Assembly: GCA_028291515.1 (NCBI GenBank)
Contig: JAQGHU010000102.1
Coordinates: 62,001 to 126,000 of the forward strand
Length of the DNA stretch: 64,000 nucleotides
Direction of reading: 5' to 3'
DNA from: Schlesneria sp.
GTDB taxonomy: Bacteria; Planctomycetota; Planctomycetia; Planctomycetales; Planctomycetaceae
Part shown: piece after piece, positions 54,873-62,774 of the stretch
Layout of the letters: each line of letters starts with the position of its first letter
Position numbering within the stretch: the stretch's first letter is position 1
Position numbers and translations under genes: made by a program
The notes under the pieces: generated by a model
The model's database searches: none
What the model saw: only the letters and a program-made list of their open reading frames with translations
What the model was told of the DNA's origin: nothing

Positions 54873-56540
54873 ATGGATCGCCGATTGACGGCAATGCTGA
54901 TGCTGGCTGGTCTGCTCTTTGGGCAGCAGTCTGTATTCGCGGCCGCCCCACAACCGATCATGACGAATAAGACTCGTTTCCGCATCCCCTTCAAAATTGA
55001 ACCTGCGGCTCTACAGCGACTCAACGCCCGCGAGTTGCAACTGCACGTCTCGCGAGATGGTGGCGTCAACTGGGAACTCGCCCAGGCCCTACCACCCGAA
55101 TCCGCAAAATTTGAGTATCAAACCTCTGGCGACGGTGAATATTGGTTTGCAGTGAAAACAGTCGACGGTCGTAATCAGGTGCATCCACCCGCCGGCCGGT
55201 ATGAGACTGGCTTGATCGTTCAGGTCGACACCGCGGCACCAATCCTCGATCTGACGCTACAACAACTCGCTGCTGGCCGCGTTCAACTCTCCTGGAACGC
55301 CGCCGACGCTCATCTTGATCCCACGACACTCAAGCTGGAATACCTGCAACCCGGTAGCCAGGATTGGGAACCGGTAGAGGTCACGCCCAAGACGAACGGG
55401 CAGATTGCGTGGAATGTCTCGCAGCAGGGTCAGGTGAAAGTTCGTGGCACAGTCGCTGATACTGCGACAAACATTGGCAAGGGCCAAGGCCAGATGCAGA
55501 TCATTGCGGTTGGCGACCCGACACCCAAACCAAAGACTGGACGACGCGTTCCGATCGCCGAACTTGAAGATGGCCAGGAGCAAGTCTCCATCGAGAAAGC
55601 CCCTGAAAAGACTCCCGATGAAGCCCGCGCCATCACGAGTATGCCAGGCGCACGGATGCCTGCTGAGAAGTCATTGATTGCCGACACCAATGACGAGTAC
55701 CGCGGTCCCGTCATCACTCCATTTGGTGGTGCCCCATCCGCTCCGCAATCAAATATCGCAGCCGATCGGTTCGCAGCCAGCACGGTCGATACGCGACCCG
55801 AGATTACCAAAGATCGCTGGGGCGATGTGTTGGAAAACGCCGCTCCGCCAGCTCAGATGCCAGTCGCGCCCCCACTCCACAATCCACCTCGTCAGAGCGA
55901 ACATCGACGAGTCGTTAGTTCGCGCCGATTCCAAGTCGGGTACACGGTGGATGACGTCGGCCCGTCGGGAATTGGTGCGGTCGAACTATTCATCACACAA
56001 GATCATGGACGCAAGTGGTATCGCTACGGCGAAGACCCGGATCGTCGCAGCCCGTTCGATGTCGAAGTTCCGCAAGACGGCGAATATGGATTCTCGATTC
56101 GTGTTCGCAGCGGCGCCGGTCTGGCAAATGACCCGCCTCTCGCCGGAGAAGCCCCATCGATTCTCGTCGCCGTGGATCAAACTCCTCCAACAGTGGAGTT
56201 GATTTCAGCAAACCAGGGACACGGCGCGAACAGCAATCGTGTCCAAGTTCGGTGGCGAATCGCCGATGAACATCTCGCCAACAAGCCAGTCGCTGTCTAC
56301 TACTCACCGACCAAATCAGGTCCGTGGGAGGCCGTCACGGGTTGGACAGACGACAAAGGTGGCTTTGAATGGACAGTGAATCCAGGCTCGCCACCTCAGT
56401 TCTACGTGCGCGTGGTCGCTCGCGACTCGGCCGGGAATACCGCGAAAGCCGAATCGGCACAGCCGATCCTGGTCGATCTAGCCCGCCCAACAGCTCGCAT
56501 CGTTGACGTCGAGGCACCGCAGACTCTTGGACCGAAGTAG
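54873..56540 (+). CDS. Exported protein with Ig/fibronectin-like repeats
   Basis: This 555-residue protein has a signal peptide (MLMLAGLLFGQQSVFA). At least three repeated beta-sandwich-like modules occur: IPFKIEPAALQRLNARELQLHVSRDGGVNWEL near the start, a similar QVGYTVDDVGPSGIGAVELFITQDHGRKWYRY in the middle, and TPPTVELISANQ near the end. A Pro/Ala/Lys-rich linker lies between the modules. No enzyme motif is visible; an adhesive or structural surface role is likely. The ATG at 54873 is preceded by AGGAG with good spacing, and upstream frame lacks similarity. Confidence 0.75.
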   Translation: MDRRLTAMLMLAGLLFGQQSVFAAAPQPIMTNKTRFRIPFKIEPAALQRLNARELQLHVSRDGGVNWELAQALPPESAKFEYQTSGDGEYWFAVKTVDGRNQVHPPAGRYETGLIVQVDTAAPILDLTLQQLAAGRVQLSWNAADAHLDPTTLKLEYLQPGSQDWEPVEVTPKTNGQIAWNVSQQGQVKVRGTVADTATNIGKGQGQMQIIAVGDPTPKPKTGRRVPIAELEDGQEQVSIEKAPEKTPDEARAITSMPGARMPAEKSLIADTNDEYRGPVITPFGGAPSAPQSNIAADRFAASTVDTRPEITKDRWGDVLENAAPPAQMPVAPPLHNPPRQSEHRRVVSSRRFQVGYTVDDVGPSGIGAVELFITQDHGRKWYRYGEDPDRRSPFDVEVPQDGEYGFSIRVRSGAGLANDPPLAGEAPSILVAVDQTPPTVELISANQGHGANSNRVQVRWRIADEHLANKPVAVYYSPTKSGPWEAVTGWTDDKGGFEWTVNPGSPPQFYVRVVARDSAGNTAKAESAQPILVDLARPTARIVDVEAPQTLGPK

Positions 56541-56624
56541 CAGCAATTCTACGAAGCCAACGAGAGTCTTACGCCCTCCTGTCTCTCTCCGCGATTTCGC
56601 GTGAGAATGGGTTTCTCCCATCTT

Positions 56625-56697
56625 CTAATCTGTGAAATCTGCTCAATCTGCGGATCGATCTTTTCCATCCGCAGATTTTGCAGAGAGACGCAGATTA
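56625..56697. repeat. Palindromic intergenic repeat, AATCTGCGGA type (second copy)
   Basis: AATCTGCGGAT at 56645-56655 pairs with ATCCGCAGATT at 56667-56677 around an 11-nt loop, and outer words TAATCTG (near 56625) and CAGATTA (56691-56697) also oppose each other. The stem is the same as in the copy at 14135-14167. It lies in the gap between the converging Ig-like and tatA genes. Confidence 0.6.
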
Positions 56698-56744
56698 AAG
56701 AGGTGAATAGTTCTCCCCCTTCAGATCGGCGAACATCTGCAACT

Positions 56745-57035
56745 TCAGACAGTCGGCGTCGGTTCTGACGTGGGAGGCTCGAACTTAGGAGCCGTCGATT
56801 CAACGGGCTCGTCCTGTGGTGCCGGGCGCGTGGCGTTGCTTGAGTCGTGCTTGTTGTAGACCGCATCATCGACCGAATGCTCGATGCCCGCCATCCCCTT
56901 CTTGAACTCGACGATCGCCTTACCGGCGTCACGAGCCACCTTCGGCAGGTTCTTACCGAACAACAATAGCGCGATGCCGGCAACCAGCAGCATCTCCATA
57001 GGACCTAAGTTGCCAATGAATGCGATGGGAAGCAT
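56745..57035 (-). CDS. tatA: Twin-arginine translocase TatA/TatE-type subunit (longer copy)
   Basis: This 96-residue subunit of the Tat export pore has one N-terminal helix (MEMLLVAGIALLLFG), the FG hinge and an amphipathic helix LPKVARDAGKAIVEFKKG. The GPMEML opening is typical of TatA. The rest is Pro/Ser/Glu-rich. It is the second of two tandem tatA genes on the minus strand, with a 27-bp gap. No tatC is in the window. The many Tat-signal proteins of planctomycetes (for example the DUF1501 protein here) need this system. Confidence 0.9.
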   Translation of the reverse strand: MLPIAFIGNLGPMEMLLVAGIALLLFGKNLPKVARDAGKAIVEFKKGMAGIEHSVDDAVYNKHDSSNATRPAPQDEPVESTAPKFEPPTSEPTPTV

Positions 57036-57062
57036 GTTGCTACCTCCAGAGAAAAACGGTGG

Positions 57063-57263
57063 TTACTTCGTATCCGATTTTTTGGCTTCGAGATTATTGG
57101 GATCAGCCGGATCGTCTTCGCGAATCCCTTTTTTGAATTCCGTGACGCTCTGCCCCAGGGATCGCATCAATGTGGGCAGGCGACTTCCACCAAACAACAA
57201 CAGGGCTAGTCCAAAGACCAAAGCCAGTTCCATGGGACCAAGCGCAAATGCAACGGGAAACAT
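57063..57263 (-). CDS. tatA: Twin-arginine translocase TatA/TatE-type subunit (shorter copy)
   Basis: This 66-residue protein has the TatA helix (MELALVFGLALLLFG) and hinge, followed by LPTLMRSLGQSVTEFKKG. It is a paralogue of the downstream gene with the same opening (GPME). Two TatA-type copies next to each other could allow one to act like TatB, although neither has the longer acidic tail of TatB. Confidence 0.9.
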   Translation of the reverse strand: MFPVAFALGPMELALVFGLALLLFGGSRLPTLMRSLGQSVTEFKKGIREDDPADPNNLEAKKSDTK

Positions 57264-57694
57264 GACTGACTCCTTTTCCGCAAGATGTAATCTGGCAGAA
57301 ACTTGGACGGATGGTGCGACAACAAGGGCACGCGACGCAGGATGAACCTGCTATCAAGTCTAGCGTGTATCCACTCGAGTCGCCCGCGAAGAGAGCAGGA
57401 AGGATGAGCGGTCACCAAAATTGTACCCGCGCAGACTGCACTGTCAATCCGATTCGCCCAGAGCGTCGTCAATGCCTCAATTTCTGGTCATCAAAGAGTT
57501 TGCCCCGGCCTTCACACGCTTCAGTCATACTGTGGGTGAAATTGCTGCCATCCAACCAAATCGCGCAGAGCGTAATTCTGCCCCGCCTATTCCTCTGGTA
57601 ACCGACCTGCAAGATGCTAACCTTAATTGTGGCAATCTGCTCGCTCCAGATTGTATCTTCACTACCAACTGTGGCTGCCAGCGAGACGAGTGAC
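57264..57694. other. Gap between tatA and the antitoxin gene
   Basis: These 431 bp are upstream of both the minus-strand tatA genes and the plus-strand toxin-antitoxin pair. A frame open from 57614 would give the antitoxin a signal-peptide-like lead, which is unlikely to be real. No gene or clear promoter stands out. Confidence 0.35.
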
Positions 57695-57964
57695 ATGGAA
57701 TCGACCGTCAACGATCCGGCTAACGATGAGACCATTTCCAAAATCCTCAATTGGAACGAGCGTGATCGCGCTAAACTGACGTACCAACTACTGCTCAGCC
57801 TCGAAGATACGAGCAGCGAAGACACGTCTCTCTCCCGAGAAGACATTGATCGTCTGTGGGCGGAAGTAGCGCAGCGTCGACTCGCAGACTTTGATGCCGG
57901 GCGAATTGGTTGCGTGTCACGCGACGAAGCCATGCGATTGGCCCGTCGAGATCTGGCGCAATGA
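57695..57964 (+). CDS. Addiction-module antitoxin (TIGR02574 type)
   Basis: This 89-residue protein matches the small antitoxin family found beside ParE/RelE toxins: an N-terminal NWNERDRAKLTYQLLLSLED helix and a C-terminal WAEVAQRRLADFDAGRIGCVSRDEAMRLARR segment. It is expected to bind and neutralise the toxin encoded next to it, with which it overlaps by 4 bp (ATGA). The ATG at 57695 gives a proper start; a longer frame begins at 57614. Confidence 0.87.
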   Translation: MESTVNDPANDETISKILNWNERDRAKLTYQLLLSLEDTSSEDTSLSREDIDRLWAEVAQRRLADFDAGRIGCVSRDEAMRLARRDLAQ

Positions 57965-58257
57965 CCGAAGTTGTTTTCCTCGATCCTGCCTTGGCAGAAT
58001 TGCGTCAGGCGGCTCAATGGTACGACCAGCAAGAGTCAGGCGTTGGTCGTGAATTCTTGACGGCAGTAGATCAAGGGTTGAATCGCCTATTGCATGACCC
58101 GACAGCCAGGCCAATCGCTGCAGAACGCACGCACCGACAAAGTCTTGATCGGTTCCCCTTTGAGCTGCTGTATCGAATCTGTCAAACGCGAATTGAAATC
58201 GTGGCCGTGGCACACCACAGTCGTAGGCCGGGATACTGGCAAAAACGTATTCGATGA
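57961..58257 (+). CDS. ParE/RelE-family toxin
   Basis: This 98-residue protein has the ParE/RelE pattern: LDPALAELRQAAQWYDQQ, then RFPFELLYRICQTRIEIVAVAHHSRRPGYW near the C-terminus. Such toxins block DNA gyrase (ParE) or cleave mRNA (RelE); which applies is not clear. It overlaps the antitoxin stop by 4 bp, so the pair is translationally coupled. The ATG at 57961 is the obvious start. Confidence 0.88.
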   Translation: MTEVVFLDPALAELRQAAQWYDQQESGVGREFLTAVDQGLNRLLHDPTARPIAAERTHRQSLDRFPFELLYRICQTRIEIVAVAHHSRRPGYWQKRIR

Positions 58258-58280
58258 ATTCAGGGCGGGATCGAATCTAA

Positions 58281-59900
58281 TCATTTCGCACCCGGACGAG
58301 TAACAAAAAGGATCAAGTCGTCGCCGGGTGCTTGATTCACATTTGGCTTGACGCGATCGTCTTCGCCGTCTGCACCTAAGCTCTGCAGTAAGAATGCATG
58401 TCCTTCATTTTTGTAATTGAACTGCCCATCGCTGAACGGATCCCGCGGAATCTCGCTGATAAATCGGGGCGATAAATCATCGAGCTTATCGGGATATTCT
58501 CCCTTTTCCGCATAGTGAGCGGTGGCCGCGAATCCAAGCCGCAACAGCGCAATTCGAGTTTTCGCTTTCGTTTCAAATTTGACGGACATACCGATGTTGG
58601 GAAGCAAACGCGTGAAGTAGAACTGCCCAACTTTCCGTCCAAACACTTCAGGAGAATGATTTTGGGCGAACACACGTGAAACATACGTGCTCGGATCACC
58701 AAACCCCTGATTGGCGATGCGTAAATCTCGGATAAGAGAATTCAAAGCGTTATCGCGTTGCGGAAATGTTGCGGGACGCAACGCGTCCACATAGCGATCC
58801 AACTCTTGGTTGCAAAGACGCAGACATTCGTCGAATGCAATCGTCAGATTGCTATGACTCGGCACCTTCCACTTCGAAGTCACAGCATCGAGAAGTTGTA
58901 TTCGTTCTACGAAGTCGACGTTGTCTGCAATCGTTGGAAATGGAGGTAACTCGCTTAAGGCACGCTGAAATTCGAGCGCAGCGGGTGCATCCAAGTTTGT
59001 AAATCGCAGGAGCGCCGCATCACCGCGCCATGCCGTTGCATCGATCTCATAACAAACTAGACCACAGATCAAGTTGGGGGTCTGTCCCATCAGCCTGCTG
59101 AGCCGGTGGCAGGCCAGCAGATCTCGCTTCGCTTCCTCGAATTGTCCTCGTCCCATACGCAACATTGCTCGTGCGACAAGGCATTTGGCGGCGTCTCGAC
59201 TATCTTGATGCATGTCTAGTAGGATATGCAGCACCAGTTTCTCGTCGTTGTCGTCTGTCAGCATCGGGAAGTAGCAACGTGAACACTGCGTCCCTTCGAC
59301 AATGACTCGTAGCGCTGCCTCGTTGCGTTCCAACCACTCCAGGACCTGAGGAAATTGAGATCCCTCCCACGGTTGATCGATGACTTGATCGAGAACCTTC
59401 TGATCCCCTCTTTCCGCCCACTTGTCGTATCCGGGCACAAGCAGGTCAGATTCCTCGACTCCAAGAATCGCGAGGGTGCGCGCCCGCCGATTGGTTCGAA
59501 TGCCCATGCCGAGCCCGCCTCTTGCGAATAAGACTGCGGCATTGTTGTCCACAGTCATACCTTCTCTGAGGTGCTCGTTGAGCGCGGCCAGATAGTCGAC
59601 GAATCCATCTGAGTCGACAGGTGCCGTCACAAACGTTGTTTCTCGAGAGATCGTTGGAGCTTTAATCGGGCCGACTGTCGGCATCGCGTCGAGATGTTCA
59701 ACCGTCTCAGTCACTTGATCGAGATCCTGATTCCTCGCTCTCATTCCGAAGAACCAAACGGCAACAGTGACTGCAACCAAACCGGCGGCAATAATTAACA
59801 GCTTGCTTCGAGACACTTGAACTGAGCCTTGCACGTTGAAAAGATCATTGGCCTTCAATAAATTGCCGCGCCCGGAGTCGTTCGGTGTAATGGACCTCAA
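58281..59900 (-). CDS. Membrane-anchored protein of unknown function with pseudopilin-like C-terminus
   Basis: This 539-residue protein has one hydrophobic anchor near residues 33-52 (KLLIIAAGLVAVTVAVWFFGM), then a helical soluble region (about 60-440). The C-terminal 70 residues contain YPDKLDDLSPRFISEIPRDPF, YKNEGHAFLLQSLGADGEDD, a pattern seen at the end of type II secretion pseudopilins. The N-terminus is not pilin-like. I do not recognise a named family. The frame opens with TTG at 59900; GTG at 59816 is an alternative. It converges on the toxin gene, with 23 bp between stops. Confidence 0.65.
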   Translation of the reverse strand: MRSITPNDSGRGNLLKANDLFNVQGSVQVSRSKLLIIAAGLVAVTVAVWFFGMRARNQDLDQVTETVEHLDAMPTVGPIKAPTISRETTFVTAPVDSDGFVDYLAALNEHLREGMTVDNNAAVLFARGGLGMGIRTNRRARTLAILGVEESDLLVPGYDKWAERGDQKVLDQVIDQPWEGSQFPQVLEWLERNEAALRVIVEGTQCSRCYFPMLTDDNDEKLVLHILLDMHQDSRDAAKCLVARAMLRMGRGQFEEAKRDLLACHRLSRLMGQTPNLICGLVCYEIDATAWRGDAALLRFTNLDAPAALEFQRALSELPPFPTIADNVDFVERIQLLDAVTSKWKVPSHSNLTIAFDECLRLCNQELDRYVDALRPATFPQRDNALNSLIRDLRIANQGFGDPSTYVSRVFAQNHSPEVFGRKVGQFYFTRLLPNIGMSVKFETKAKTRIALLRLGFAATAHYAEKGEYPDKLDDLSPRFISEIPRDPFSDGQFNYKNEGHAFLLQSLGADGEDDRVKPNVNQAPGDDLILFVTRPGAK

Positions 59901-59919
59901 TGGACTCGAAGCACCAACA

Positions 59920-60699
59920 TCACACCCGCTGCAACACGTAAATCACGTCTTCCGTATCCGCAGTAATCTCAATCGGCCAATCGATATCGTGACGGAAGTC
60001 AAACGTCTCGACCAACCGTAACCGCGGCTCTGTCGCCAGCAGATCGAACATCTGCAAGGCCGAGTAAGTTCGGAAGGCCGTCTCATCTTCGATCCGGAAC
60101 TTCTTGGAAGGCGTGGTCACGTCGTAAGTCACGCCAATTCGCTCGACGCGCTTCTTCTGATCCAACCCGATCGACCATAAATTGGAAACCACCGACAGCG
60201 GGCCACGACTGGCGGACCAAGTCTCGGACGTGCACTGCTGCGGCGTCTTCGGGATCAAATGCAGCCCCAGCAGGTAGATCCCTCCTTTATTGAGAGACTC
60301 TGCGACACACTTCAAATGGGCTTCCGCCGTCGCTTCCGAAGGGAGATGCCGGAATGTATTGATCAGGTTGAACGCCGCGTCGTACTTCTTTTTGACCGTG
60401 AAAGCAGCCATATCCCCGACAAACGCCGTCGGTTTGAATCCCTGCCGCGCGAGCCGTGCATTGCAGTATTCGATTGCCTTTTCATTCAGATCGTTGCCGG
60501 CAACTTCGTAGCCCGCTTTGGCGAACTGAACCAGCAGTCGACCGGTTCCGCAGGCGGGCTCAAAGACTCGCTTTACAGGTCGCGACGAGTATTTCTCAAA
60601 GCATTGCTGCAGGAAGCGAAATTCTGCCGCCCAGTCTGATCCGAAAATTAAATCGTAGTACTTGGGATAGTCGTACAGATGACCGGGAATGGTTTCCAT
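59920..60699 (-). CDS. Class I SAM-dependent methyltransferase
   Basis: This 259-residue methyltransferase has the SAM motif VFEPACGTGRLLVQFAKAGYEVAGNDLNEKAI near residues 46-77 and the post-motif AFNLINTFRHLPS with its aromatic and acidic residues. It starts METIPGHLYDYPKYYDLIFG, typical of small-molecule or natural-product-type methyltransferases. The substrate is unknown. The ATG at 60699 is preferred; the frame is open to 60759, but that part overlaps a repeat. It lies 20 bp upstream of the membrane-anchored unknown, on the same strand. Confidence 0.85.
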   Translation of the reverse strand: METIPGHLYDYPKYYDLIFGSDWAAEFRFLQQCFEKYSSRPVKRVFEPACGTGRLLVQFAKAGYEVAGNDLNEKAIEYCNARLARQGFKPTAFVGDMAAFTVKKKYDAAFNLINTFRHLPSEATAEAHLKCVAESLNKGGIYLLGLHLIPKTPQQCTSETWSASRGPLSVVSNLWSIGLDQKKRVERIGVTYDVTTPSKKFRIEDETAFRTYSALQMFDLLATEPRLRLVETFDFRHDIDWPIEITADTEDVIYVLQRV

Positions 60700-60750
60700 G
60701 AGCAGACGGTTTCCTGCGGCGTAGAAAAGGGAAGACGAAGAATCAGAAGA

Positions 60751-60873
60751 TTGAAACACAGAGGCACAGAGAAAACAGAGTTAGGGAAGAAGATGCCGAG
60801 AGGCCAGGCTATCAAGTCGCCGAAGAGCGTTTCTACGATCTTCTCTGTTACCTCTGTGCCTCTGTGTTTTCAA
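60751..60873. repeat. Inverted-repeat element, CACAGAGGCACAGAG type
   Basis: A near-perfect inverted repeat: the left arm TTGAAACACAGAGGCACAGA at 60751-60770 plus GAAAACAGAG to 60780, and the right arm CTCTGTTACCTCTGTGCCTC at 60843-60862 plus TGTGTTTTCAA to 60873, frame 62 bp. The arms match over about 30 bp with a few mismatches. The element encodes no protein. It looks like a small non-autonomous mobile element or a structural intergenic repeat. Confidence 0.65.
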
Positions 60874-60884
60874 CTCTTCTCCGC

Positions 60885-61124
60885 CTAATTCCCCGACTTT
60901 GACTCTTTCAGCGAAGAACTCGCCTTCACCAATGAATCGAGCGAGACGAACCCATCAGTCGTCGGTCCCGACCCAGGCTCAGCTTGCTTCGCGCACCCGT
61001 TGCATCCCGAACCGCAGCCAGCAGTAGGCGAAGACAGCAACTTGATCAGACGACGCAACACGATGACGACCGCAATTGCGATGAACGCCACCGTCGCGAC
61101 AATCTGCCAGTTCAGTTCCGTCAC
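60885..61124 (-). CDS. FeoB-associated Cys-rich membrane protein
   Basis: This 79-residue protein has one N-terminal helix (QIVATVAFIAIAVVIVLRRL) and a Cys cluster GCGSGCNGC (C37, C41, C44) that could bind metal, as in small Cys-rich proteins found by feoB. The rest is Gly/Ser/Lys-rich. The start is GTG at 61124; the stop of the upstream dehydrogenase is 1 bp away, so the two are coupled. It lies about 1.1 kb from feoA-feoB, facing away. An iron-related role is inferred from the Cys cluster and location. Confidence 0.75.
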   Translation of the reverse strand: MTELNWQIVATVAFIAIAVVIVLRRLIKLLSSPTAGCGSGCNGCAKQAEPGSGPTTDGFVSLDSLVKASSSLKESKSGN

Positions 61125-61125
61125 G

Positions 61126-62118
61126 TTAACCCTTTTCCGACCATTTCCAGTCTGTCACACCTGCCAGATTTCGAATGCATTCTTTCGGCCAGCCACCCTG
61201 CGACAGCGAAACGATGGTTTCGGCACACATCGTCAAGGTATCGAACTGCGACTCGTGATCCAGCCCCGCCAGGTGACCGCTGAGCAGCACATTATCCATT
61301 TTCAGCAACGGACTGTCGGCGGGAAGGGGCTCGACTTCAAAAACGTCCAAACCCGCTCCGCGCAGATGTCCCGAATTCAAAACCTCGACCAATGCCTTCT
61401 CGTCAACCAATAGTCCACGAGCCGTATTGATCAGCACCGAGCCCGGCTTCATCTTCGCGAACGTCGTCTTGTTCATGATGTACTTCGTTTCCTTCATCAC
61501 CGGCAGATGCAAGGTCACGTAGTCTGAAGTGCTGAGCAAAGTATCAAAATCAACGAGTTGAATGCCCCATTGCTCAGCGAATTCTTGACTGGCATACGGA
61601 TCGAAGGCGATCACTTTCATGCCAATCCCAACCGCTCGAGTAGCGACCGCGCGACCGATCCGCCCCAAGCCCACAATCCCCAACGTCGTCCCCATGATTC
61701 GCGGCGTTGAGAAACGCTTCCAAGTACACGCACGAACAAGTTGATCACGCGAAGGGAACCCGCGGGCCACGCCGAACAGCAACGCAAACGTATGCTCGGC
61801 GACGGCATGGTGATTGACGCCAGGCGTCGTCGCGACAACCACTCGATGCTTGTCGCTGGCGGCCAGATCGATCGCGTCAAACCCCACTCCGGTTCGGGAC
61901 AGAACACGCAGCTTGGGACAAGCCGCCAGCAGATGCTCTGGCCATGGTTCTGAACCGGTCACCACCCCCACGCAATCCCGAACCAGTGGCAACAAACTGG
62001 CTGGATCGTAGAGATTCATTTCCTTGGGAGGAAGAACGACTTCGAACCCGCCCGCCTTCAAAATTGCGATGTGCGGGCCTTCTTCAGTGCTGAGAGCGGT
62101 GCAAACGACCTTTGGCAT
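61126..62118 (-). CDS. D-2-hydroxyacid dehydrogenase (phosphoglycerate-dehydrogenase-like)
   Basis: This 330-residue NAD-dependent enzyme has the Rossmann motif LGIVGLGRIGRAVA near residues 148-161 and the catalytic Arg of NTARGLLVDE near 235. The catalytic Glu lies in EVEPLP, and the His lies in LSGHLAGLDHES near 285. PGVNHHAVAEHTF is also present. Members reduce 2-oxoacids or oxidise 3-phosphoglycerate; the exact substrate is unknown. The ATG at 62118 is used, because the residues before it (frame open to 62211) do not match the family. It is divergent from feoA, with a shared 166-bp control region. Confidence 0.85.
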   Translation of the reverse strand: MPKVVCTALSTEEGPHIAILKAGGFEVVLPPKEMNLYDPASLLPLVRDCVGVVTGSEPWPEHLLAACPKLRVLSRTGVGFDAIDLAASDKHRVVVATTPGVNHHAVAEHTFALLFGVARGFPSRDQLVRACTWKRFSTPRIMGTTLGIVGLGRIGRAVATRAVGIGMKVIAFDPYASQEFAEQWGIQLVDFDTLLSTSDYVTLHLPVMKETKYIMNKTTFAKMKPGSVLINTARGLLVDEKALVEVLNSGHLRGAGLDVFEVEPLPADSPLLKMDNVLLSGHLAGLDHESQFDTLTMCAETIVSLSQGGWPKECIRNLAGVTDWKWSEKG

Positions 62119-62246
62119 AGCGCGAGCCTTCAGGATGGGATTGACTGATTCGTTCGAGGATAGGGAAACTACCCGAACAACTTCTTGACCGCCAGTCTCC
62201 CCGATCGTCATTGACAGTTTGGAATTGGAGCGACAATCGGATACTA

Positions 62247-62263
62247 TTGAGACTGAGTTTCAA
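62247..62263 (+). promoter_or_regulatory. Candidate operator upstream of feoA
   Basis: TTGAGACTGAGTTTCAA is a near-perfect 7-3-7 inverted repeat that ends 21 bp before the feoA ATG. Position and symmetry suit an iron-dependent repressor (Fur or DtxR type), but it does not match a textbook consensus. A TTGACA lies at 62211-62216 with no good -10 at normal spacing. Confidence 0.35.
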
Positions 62264-62284
62264 TCCGCGGAACCCGAGGTGACT

Positions 62285-62521
62285 ATGCTCGTCGTCCCCC
62301 TCGAAATGATGACTACCGGCGAACAAGGCCGCATTCACGCCTTGGATGGCTCGCCCGAATTCGTCGTGCGCCTGCAAGAAATGGGCCTCCGCGAAGGAGT
62401 TCCCGTTCAAATGGTCCGCGCAGGCTCACCCTGCATTCTTTCCGTGAACGATCAGCGACTGTCCCTCAGATTTGAAGACAGCACGACCGTGCTGGTGGAA
62501 TTGTTGAAATGCACACGCTGA
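62285..62521 (+). CDS. feoA: FeoA-domain protein (first copy)
   Basis: This 78-residue SH3-like FeoA protein supports ferrous iron import by FeoB. It shows the family MTTGEQGRIHALDGSPEFVVRLQEMGLREGVPVQMVRAGSP. The ATG at 62285 is chosen because the fold starts there; a longer frame begins at 62219. It overlaps the next feoA by 13 bp, so translation is coupled. The family length is about 75 residues. Confidence 0.9.
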   Translation: MLVVPLEMMTTGEQGRIHALDGSPEFVVRLQEMGLREGVPVQMVRAGSPCILSVNDQRLSLRFEDSTTVLVELLKCTR

Positions 62522-62739
62522 ACGATCTGCTAAAAGCGGGGCAACGTGGCCTGATTCTCGATGTCACTGGCGATGATGGTGTTTCCGTCCGTTTGATGGA
62601 AATGGGCCTGACCGAAGGAGCGGACATCGAATTGATTGGATTTGCCCCGCTGGGCGATCCTGTCGAATTTCGAATCCGGGGATACCGCCTCTCGCTGAGG
62701 AAAGCAGAAGCCTCCCGCGTGACCATTGATTTACTCTGA
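62509..62739 (+). CDS. feoA: FeoA-domain protein (second copy)
   Basis: This 76-residue second FeoA domain has LKAGQRGLILDVTGDD, VRLMEMGLTEGADIELIGFAPLGDP and YRLSLRKAEASRV. Two separate FeoA proteins before one FeoB are known in several phyla. It overlaps the first by 13 bp and leads into feoB, 35 bp downstream. Confidence 0.92.
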   Translation: MHTLNDLLKAGQRGLILDVTGDDGVSVRLMEMGLTEGADIELIGFAPLGDPVEFRIRGYRLSLRKAEASRVTIDLL

Positions 62740-62774
62740 CATTGCCTTCCGCCGTCTGAAAGCTCCTGCTCGCA

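Noticed and set aside
57614-57694. Signal-peptide-like lead on the antitoxin
   Set aside because: Antitoxins are cytosolic and the family match begins at the ATG at 57695; noted as a finding only at low interest.
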